From the NCBI GenBank assembly GCA_964550025.1, contig CAZJYI010000038.1, positions 14,859-78,858 on the forward strand: 64,000 nt of DNA, written 5' to 3'. This stretch comes from CAZJYI01 sp964550025. GTDB lineage: Bacteria > Verrucomicrobiota > Kiritimatiellia > UBA8416 > CAYOBW01. Shown here in pieces: positions 25,801 through 34,800 of this stretch (position 1 is the first letter of the stretch; every line of letters begins with the position of its first letter). The notes beneath the pieces were generated by a model. It searched no databases. It had not been told where the DNA came from and saw only the letters and a list, made by a program, of their open reading frames with translations. Made by a program: the position numbers and the translations under genes.

Positions 25801-28800
25801 GCCCGGGTCGAACCTGGTGAGAGAGATATCCGCCTCCCCGGCGTTGGTTTGGCCGTCGAGATCGCCGTGCGTCTGGCCGACCACGTAGGCGTTGCCGAGA
25901 CTGTCCGCGGCGACGCTCACACCCGTGTCCAGAACATCCGTTCCCCACATCCGTGTCCATTCTCTGTACGGATAGGACGGACGGGACGCATGGGACGTAG
26001 GGGACGTGCCGTTGATGACCTCGACGTAGTCGGAGAAACCGTCGTTGTCAGTGTCGGTTTGGGTCGGGTCGGTGTTGTGCTCGACTTCCTGTTCGTTGGT
26101 CAGGCCGTCGCCGTCGGGGTCGCCGGATGGGACTTCGTCCAGGTCGCCGAAGTATTGCCATTCCCACCAGTCTTCGAGGCCGTCCCCGTCCGTGTCGGTG
26201 CTGAAGTGGGCCGTGACCGACTTTGGGGCGTCCATGGTCACGGCGATCGAACCATTGCTCTCGCTCCCCGGCGGCACGTCGCCGGACCAGTAGTGGAGAT
26301 AGTGGTTCGTCTCGGGGATGGCCATCAGCGTCACCTCCGACCCGTTCGTGTACCACCCGGTGGCCACGTCGACCGTGCCCGACCCGGATGCCGCCACCGT
26401 CAGCTCATACTCCGTCACCCACTGCCACGTCAGCGTGGAATCGTTGGTGACGGTGAACGTGACGTTCGTAGTGCCCCCGTAAGGGGGTACACTCCCCGTT
26501 CCTTCCCACCCCGTGCATGTGCGCCGCACCCCGTTCGATGAATCCGCCGGCGAGGGGATCGTATTGTCCGTCTTGGTCCACGTCAGGCCGTCGGGGGAGG
26601 TGGCGTGGAAGATGCGCCAGGTGCTGTCTCGCTTGCCACTGTACCACATGTGATAGCCTTCAGCGTCCCGGTATACGCATGGCGAGCTGATGCCGTCCCT
26701 GTCGCCGCGGCTGCTGGTACCCCGTGGGACGCGACCATTCGATGACGTTCCGTCCGACACAGATGGAATCGAGTTGTCTACCTTTGTCCACGTGAGACCG
26801 TCAGGGGAGGTCGCCATGAAGACGGAGTAGTAGCCTCCATGGGAACCACAGTACCACATCTTGTATAGGCTGCCGTCCTTGATCACACACGGGTTCGACA
26901 CCCCTTCGTCGCCAGCGCCTGCCAGACCACGCCCCAGTCGACCATCTGTGGATATGTCGTTCGATCGCGGCGGTATCTGGTTGTTGTACTTGACCCAATC
27001 CAGGCCGTTGGAGGACGTCGCGTACAGAATGTGGCCGTCCCCCGTGTACCACATCTTGAAGCCATTATCGTCAAGGATCACGCACGGGCCCCTAGCGGCC
27101 TCCTCGTCTGCACGACCCAACGTCCCTCTACCAATCCGACCATCTGTGGAGACGCCATCTGAACGAAGCGGCGTTGTGTTGTCGACCTTCGACCAGACTC
27201 GCCCGTCAACCGATGTCGCACAGAATATTGAGGCCTCAGGGCCAAACACAACAGTCCCGTAGTACCACATCATGTAACGATCGCCCGTCCAGACCACCGA
27301 AGGACCGGTTGCCATATAGCTGTCGCCACGGCCAGCAACACCTTCGGGGAGGCGTCCATCTGTGGAGACAGCATTGGAAGCAGGCGGGATCGAGTTGTTG
27401 ATCTTGCCCCAGTTCAGGAGATCCGACGACATGGCCGAGTAGATCCGGTTACGCCCGGACTCGTCCCTGCCGCTGTACCACAGTTGGTAGCCGGAGGGAG
27501 TTTGGAGCACACACGGACTCGTCGTGTAGTCGTTATCCCCTCTCCCCCCCGTCCCCAACGGAATCCGCCCGTTCGTCCCCGCGATCGGCAGCACGGGCGA
27601 GACGACCGAGTTGGTGATGGTGTCGCCGTGCTCGACGTAGTTCGTCCCGTATCCGTGCGGGGTGGGGGTGCTGTGCTCGGCCGGGGTGCCCGCGATGGTG
27701 AGCTCGCGGATGGGTTTGTCGACCCACTTGGTGAGGAAGAAGTCGGAACCGCCAGCGCTGATCTGGCCATCCAGGTCCCCGCTACTCGTTCCCGCAACGA
27801 ACAGGTTGCCTTGTCCGTCGACGGCGACCGTTCTTCCTCCGCCAGTTTGTTCCGAACCCCAGGTACGTGACCACTCGAGTTCTCCGTCGCAGGAAAGCCG
27901 CAGAAGCGATGGAGCTCGGTCACGGGATCCTGTCACATAGACGGCGCCTTGTGGCCCGACTGCCACTGACTCGGCATAGTCAGCACCTGGACCTCCCCAG
28001 AAGTACGTCCATGCGTGCGTACCATCGGGCCAGAATTTGGTGACAAAGACATCCGCAAGCCCTGGGCTCGAGTTCGTTTGCCCATTGAACGATCCCTTCG
28101 TGTAGCCGACCACGTATGCCCCGCCGTTCGCGTCAGCCGCAACGGCACGTGCTTCGTCCCAGTTATCTGAACCAAAGGCCTTGAGCCATCGCTGATCTCC
28201 GTTCTCATCCAACCTGGTGAGACAGGCCTTAGGCGGGGGGATCTGCCCATGGACGTCGAGCCCCCGGTTGTAGTAGCCGACGGCGTACACCGCCCCAATC
28301 CGGGACCAAGTGACTTCGTATCCGATCTCCTTGAGCCCGGTCCCCCAGAGTCTTGTCCACTGACGAACGCCGAGGGCATCGTACTTGATGAGACAGAAGT
28401 CGTCATGTCCGGTCGTCACTTGGCCATCGATACTGCCGCTCTTGCCGATCAGGTAGCTATTGCCAAGATCGTCGTGCGCAACATCGTATGCCCTCTCTGA
28501 CGCCTCCCCGAAACGCTCACGCACCCAATCCTGTTCACCATCCGCCGAGAACCTGACCATGTACAGCGAGTCCGGGTTCGGCGCGGTTGCGGCGAAATGC
28601 ACGCCGCCGTCAGGAGCAACTGACATCCCTTGGACAGTCTCCCCTCCAGAACTCCCCCATATTCTGGCCCAAACAGCGTTACCGTTTTCGTCGAACTTGC
28701 TCAGGGCGTAATCTCCCTGTCCGTTGTATGTCTGGCCCGAAAACGCCCCGCCAGCTTTGCCTCCCACGTAGAGGGCCCCCGAAGACGCGTCTCGGGCGAG

Positions 28801-31800
28801 ATGCCCGCCGGACTCCCCCTTCTCAGAGCCCCACAACCGTGTCCACTCGCGGTACGGATAGGACGGATAGGACATATGGGACGTAGGGGACGTATCGTTG
28901 ATGACCTCGATGTAGTCGGAGAAGCCGTCTTCGTCCGTGTCGGTGCGGGTCGGGTCGGTGTTGTGTCGTTGTTCGAGGGCGTTGCGCAGGCCGTCGCCGT
29001 CGGTGTCGTCGCTGCCGGTCACGGTGACCAGGTTGCTCCACCAATGCATTTCCCACCAGTCGGACACGCCGTCGTTGTCACTGTCGTCGCCGAAGACCGC
29101 GGTGATCGTGCGTGGGCGGTCCATGACCACCTGCAACGGGTTGTTGTCCTCCGCGATGCGCTGGACGCCCTTGACCGCGCCGTTGGTGCTCACGAAGAGA
29201 AGGTAGAGCGCGCCGGCGTTGGTGGTGGTGCCGGAGGGGGCGCTCGCGTTGCCGGCGGCAATGTCGTCCACCCCGTTGCCGTCAAGATCGCCGATGGCCA
29301 TCATTCTCGCAAACCCTTCACCTTCAATAGGCAGGTCACCCCATTGTTCGCCGGCGGTCCGGCTGATTCGCACTGTGCCGTTGCTGTTGAGGTACAACAC
29401 CATGCTGCCCGTGGCGACCTCCTCCAGGGAATCGCTGTCCAGGTCACCGATGGCGGCAACGGCGCCCGGCGCCCCGAAACTGGCGCTGGGGTGCACCGGG
29501 CCATTGCCGCTGGTGGCGCTGATTTTCCGGTGGGTGCGCACGGTTCCATCGTTGCGAAGGAACAGCACGTAGAGCGCGCCGGCATCTTCCTGCCCGTCAT
29601 CGTCGTTGCGCGCGCCGACCACGAGCTCGCGAATGCCGTCGCCATCCAGGTCGCCGATCTGGGCAAGCGAAGAGCCGAACTGGTCTCCGCTGTCGAGCGC
29701 GGGACCACTTCCCGCATCGTGGCTGACCTTCTGGATACGCCGCACGGACGAGTTCGCACGCAGGAATAGAATGTAGATAGCGCCGGCGTCCTGGCTGCCG
29801 TCATCGTCTCGCCTCGCCCCAACGGCGAGCTCCGGCACGGTGTCACCGTCAAGGTCGTCCAGCCAACAGCAAGCCGATCCGAAAGAGTCATCCTCGTCCA
29901 GGTCTGGCCCGCCCCGGCCCTCGGTGATCTTGCGCGTGAACGTGACGGTTCCGTTGGTCGCGCGGAAGTGGACATAGACGGCGCCGGCGTTGGTGTGGGC
30001 CTCGTCGTCGTTTCTGCTCCCGATGACGACGTCTGGGACGGAATCGCCGTCAAAGTCGGCTATGCCTCCTGCGGAGAAGGCGTAGAGGTCATCGGCATCG
30101 AGATCAGGGCCGCCGCCCGCGAGCTCGCTGATCTTCTGGTGCGCTCGCACGACGCCGTTTGTCTGCATGAACAGCACGTACGCCGCACCGGCGTCCTCGT
30201 GTGCGTCGTCGTCATGCGGCGCCCCCACCAGGAGATCGTCGACGCCGTCACCATCCACGTCGCCCAGCGGTGCAATGGAGTAGGAGAAGCGGTCATCACT
30301 GTCCAGGTCCGGTCCCCCGCCCGGTCGCTCCCAGCCAGGCGGTACGTCGCCGGACCAGCGGTCGAGGAACCAGTACGTTTCCGGCGTGGCGGTGATGCTC
30401 ACCGTGGCCCCGTTGGTGTACCACCCGTCGACGCTGCTGACCGTCCCGCTGCCGGATGCCCCCGCATCGAGGTAGTATTCCGGCTTCCACTGCCATGTCA
30501 CGGTCGAGTCGTTGGTGATGGTGAACGACACGTTCGTAGTGCCCCCGTCAGGGGGTACGCTCCCCGTCCCCGCCCAGCCCGCGCACGCCCAGCGCACGCC
30601 GCCAGTCTCGTCGGTCAACGCGGGGACCGAGTTCGTCACCGCTGTGCCGGCCTCGAGGTAGACGCTGCCGTAGTCGTCCGGTGTGGCCGTGCCGTGCGGC
30701 TGTGGGTTGCCGGCTATGGTCAATAGCGGGGGCGCGCCCAGGTGGCAGACGGCTGCCACTTCGTTCGATGGCAGTGCGCGGCCGTAGATCCGCACTTCGT
30801 CGATCTTGCCGTGGAAGTAGCGGTTCTGGTAGGGGACGTCGGTGTAAGATTGCGCGCCGATGTAGAGCGTGTCCGATCCCTGGTAATGGGCCGCTGCCGT
30901 GTCGCTGGTCAGCAGCACGCCGTCGCGGTAGAGCCGGCGCGCGCCGGTGGCGGCGTCGTACGTCGCGCACAGATGGTGCCATTCCCCGACGTCCTTCGTT
31001 GCCTGGTCCGGCACGTCCATCACGAGATCGTCGCCGTAGAACCCGAACACGTACCGGCAGGGCGAAGCCTGCTCGTAGCCCAGCCGTAGTCCGTGGTTGG
31101 CGCTGCGGGAGCCCTGTCCGATGATGGTCGGACTGCTCGGCGTGGTCGAAGCCCTGCGGACCCACGTGCAGATGGAGAAGCTCGTGTTCGCGAGGTCCAG
31201 GCCGTCGACGTAGATGGAGGAGTAGTTGCCCGGATCGAACGCATAGGCTGAGGCCGCGTTGCCGCTTCCATCCGTGGTGGGCGTGGCCGCATCGACGTCA
31301 CCGTTGCGCCCGTTGCCTGTGGCGTCATCCGCACTGCCTGTGAACGGATAGTACGCCATCAGCCCCGGCGCCGAGCTCGCGCTTTCCGGGTCTGTCCCCG
31401 CCTCCTGCTCCTCCAGGTTCGTGGCCCCGTCGCCGTCCGGGTCGCCGTCCGCGGTCTGGTCCAGGTTCCCGAACTCCGCCATCTCCCACGCATCCCGCAA
31501 CCCATCCCCGTCCGGATCGTCCGTGAAATGCGCCGTGATTGTGCGGGGGCGGTCCATGGTGACGGTGAGCGGGGTGTTGGAAGAGGTGATCTTCTGGATC
31601 GCCTTGACTGTGCCGTTGGTGTTCAGGAACAGAACGTAGACGGCTCCGGCATCCTCGGCCATGTCGTCGTCTTGCTGTGCGCCAACTGCCAAGTCGACGA
31701 CATGATCGCCATCAAGGTCTCCGAGTGCTGCCACCCCTTTGCCGAACAGGTCGGTAGCATCCAACTCAGGACCGCCGCCGGAATCCTGGCTGATCTTGCG

Positions 31801-34800
31801 GTGAGCTCTTGTGTAGCCGTTCGTCGTCAGATAGAGGAGGTGCAGTGCCCCAGCATCGACATCCCCGTCGTCGTCTCTGCATGCGCCAACAACGATATCC
31901 TCGACGCCGTCGCCGTCCATGTCACCTGGAGAGGCCACCGCGATTCCGAACAGGTCATTCTCCTCGAGCCCCAGGCCGCCGACGGTGCTCGCATTCAGTC
32001 GAGTGTGGGTTTTGACCGTGCCGTTCGTGCGCAGGAACAGCAGGTAGACCGCCCCGGTGTCGACCTCACCGTCCTTGTCGTGATACGCCCCCACGGCAAG
32101 ATCCTGAACGCCGTCGTCGTCAATATCCCCCGGGCAGGTCACGGATATGCCGAAGTGAGCCTCCCGCGAAAGCGGGGGTCCATTACCCACAAGCGGGCTG
32201 ATCTTCTGGTACGCGCGAGCGGCACCGTTGCTCTCCAGGAACAGGACATACACCGAGCCGGACATCTCAGCTCCTTCGTCATCCAGATATGCTCCAACGG
32301 CGATGTCCCCGAGGCCGTCGCCATCCAGGTCTCCGAGCTCCGTGCATGCAAAACCAAAACCGTCGCCCGTCGCCAGCGGTGGGCCTCCGTTCCACGAGTC
32401 ATTGATTCGCGTAACACTTCGCGCAACACCATTGCTGGCCATGAACGCTATATAGACAGCGCCTCCTCCCCCGTAACCGGCTGAGCCAAGGGCCGCTTCC
32501 GTGATCCCATCGCCATCCAAATCCCCGATCCCGGCCGAGGCGTTTGCAAAAAGGGCGCCAGCGGAAAGTGGTGGGCCACCCCCTGTATTGTCGCCAATCT
32601 CAGTGTATTGACGCACCGTTCCGTCTGTATTCAGCGTCAAGACGTACGCGTGTCCTCTTGATTCGTGCCCCGATGAGTACACCATGGCTTCTGACAGACC
32701 GTCACCATCCAAATCGCCAAGCAGAGATAGTCCGTGGCCGAAAACGTTACCGTGTGGACTCGGCCCGTTCCCACTCCTCTCGCTCCCCGCCGGCACATCG
32801 CCCGACCAGTGCGTGAAGGCGCAGTAGGCGTCGGGTGTGGCCTGGATCGTCAGTTGCGTCCCGTCAGCGTGCCATCCATTGACCGCTCCGTCGTTGACCG
32901 AGCCGTTCGGACCGGCGGTCAGGTCCATCAGGTAGGACGCATCCCATTGCCAGGTGATGGATGAGTGGAGGTTGGTGAGGACAACCGGCCCCGTGTCCGC
33001 GGTTGAGCCGGAGGCCGGCACGGATCCCGTACCAACCCACCCGGCGCAGTCGTTCGACGCGCCGCCAGCCTGCACGGCCTGGTCAACGGTGCCGGTCACG
33101 GTTGCGCGCCACGCCAACGCGTTGGTGCCGACCGGGGGATCGGGTGTGCCGTGGTCGGAGGCGACGGTCAACAGGTAGTCGCGCGAGTCCACCGTAACGG
33201 CCGGGGAGTCGGCGTAGGCCTCCCAGCTTGTAGGAGTGGCACTCTGACTCACGGGCAGACACGTCCGGAACCCCAGGAAGTTATGACTGACGGCCGGGTT
33301 GCCGTCGGACCGGCTTGCGACCTTGCACGGATCGGCACCGTGTAGCCAGTTGCCGCCTCGGGTGATACGCGTTGTGCCCTCAAACCCGGGATACCAGTCC
33401 CAGCACCACTCTTGCACGTTCCCGGCAACGTCGTACAACCCGTAGCCGTTCGCCGCGAATGACCCCGCGGGGCTCGTGTAGGGAGCGGGACCATCATCGT
33501 AATCGGGGTGGGTGCCATAGTTGGCCTCGTTGTGGCTTATCGTGTCCGTTCCCCACGGGTAGCGCTTGCTCGATATCCCCCCGCGGGCCGCATATTCCCG
33601 CTCGGTGTCCGTCGGCAGCCGATAGCCGCTGTTCCAGGAAACGCTGTTGTCGTCGATGTCGCTGTTCCCCGAGCGGTAGACGGTACTCTTCGACGACGAT
33701 GTGTAGTAAGCGGGGGCTCGCCCCTCCATTTCACTGCGTGCGTTGCACCACTTGATGCACTGGTACCAGATCACGGAATGCGCCGGATGGTCGTGCTCCT
33801 TGCCCGCCACGTTTGTCGTGAGGTCGTACCCATTGCTGCTTGCCCATGTAGCGATCTCGTCCCACTGCGCTTTGGTCACCTCGGTCCTGTCCATGTGGAA
33901 CGAGTCGGCCGTGAGCACGTAGCTGCCCGCATCGGGATCGACTCCGCTGTTCGTGCCGCCGGGAACAAGCGCCATCGTGGGCGGCGGGTTGAAGCAGGAA
34001 ACGCGGAGCACCAGGCCGTTCGTGTATTCCCCGTCAAAATCCGCCGCCATGTCCCAGACGATGTGATGATCTGTTCCCGGTTGCACTCCCGCACCGTAAC
34101 CTCCGCCAGTACAGGCTGCGACGTTCATGTCGAAGGTTGCGCCATGGTTGGTGCTGGCCGTCACGGTCGCGATCAGCCTGTCGTCTTCATGGTCTGATAC
34201 GTCGTAGTAGATGTCTACGAGCTTCGTGCCCTCCCGCTGTGCGGCACGAACGTTGGATACGACGGGTAGCTTGTTGCTCGCAACGTAGTGAGCGGTTACA
34301 GATCGCGACTGATCCATCGTCAGCGCCAGTGTGGCACCAAAACGCGCGGCCGGCGCAAGGTCCCCCGTCCAATAAGCGAATTCGTAGCCCTCAGCCGGTG
34401 AAGCGTTAATGGTCACATTGCTGCCTGACGCGTACCAGCCGTCGGCAACGTCCACACTCCCTGACCCTGACACCTCCACGTTCAGGAAGTACTGTATCTC
34501 CCACTGCCATGTGAGTGTGGATGCGTTCGTGATGGCAAACGTCACGCGGTTGGTGGTGCCGCTGGCCGGGACGCTGCCGGTGCCGGTCCACCCCGTACAG
34601 ACCCAGCGGGTGCCGTTGGACACGTCGGCGGGGGAGGTGACGCTGTTGGTGATGACGGTGCCGATGGGGTAGCTGTTGGTGCCGTAGCCTTGCGGTGCGG
34701 GCGTGCCCCGTTGAGAGGGGGCCGCGGCGATGGTCAGGCTGGCGCGGTAGTCGTTGGTGTCGAACTCGTGGGCGCCCATGTCGACACTGGACTGAAGGAT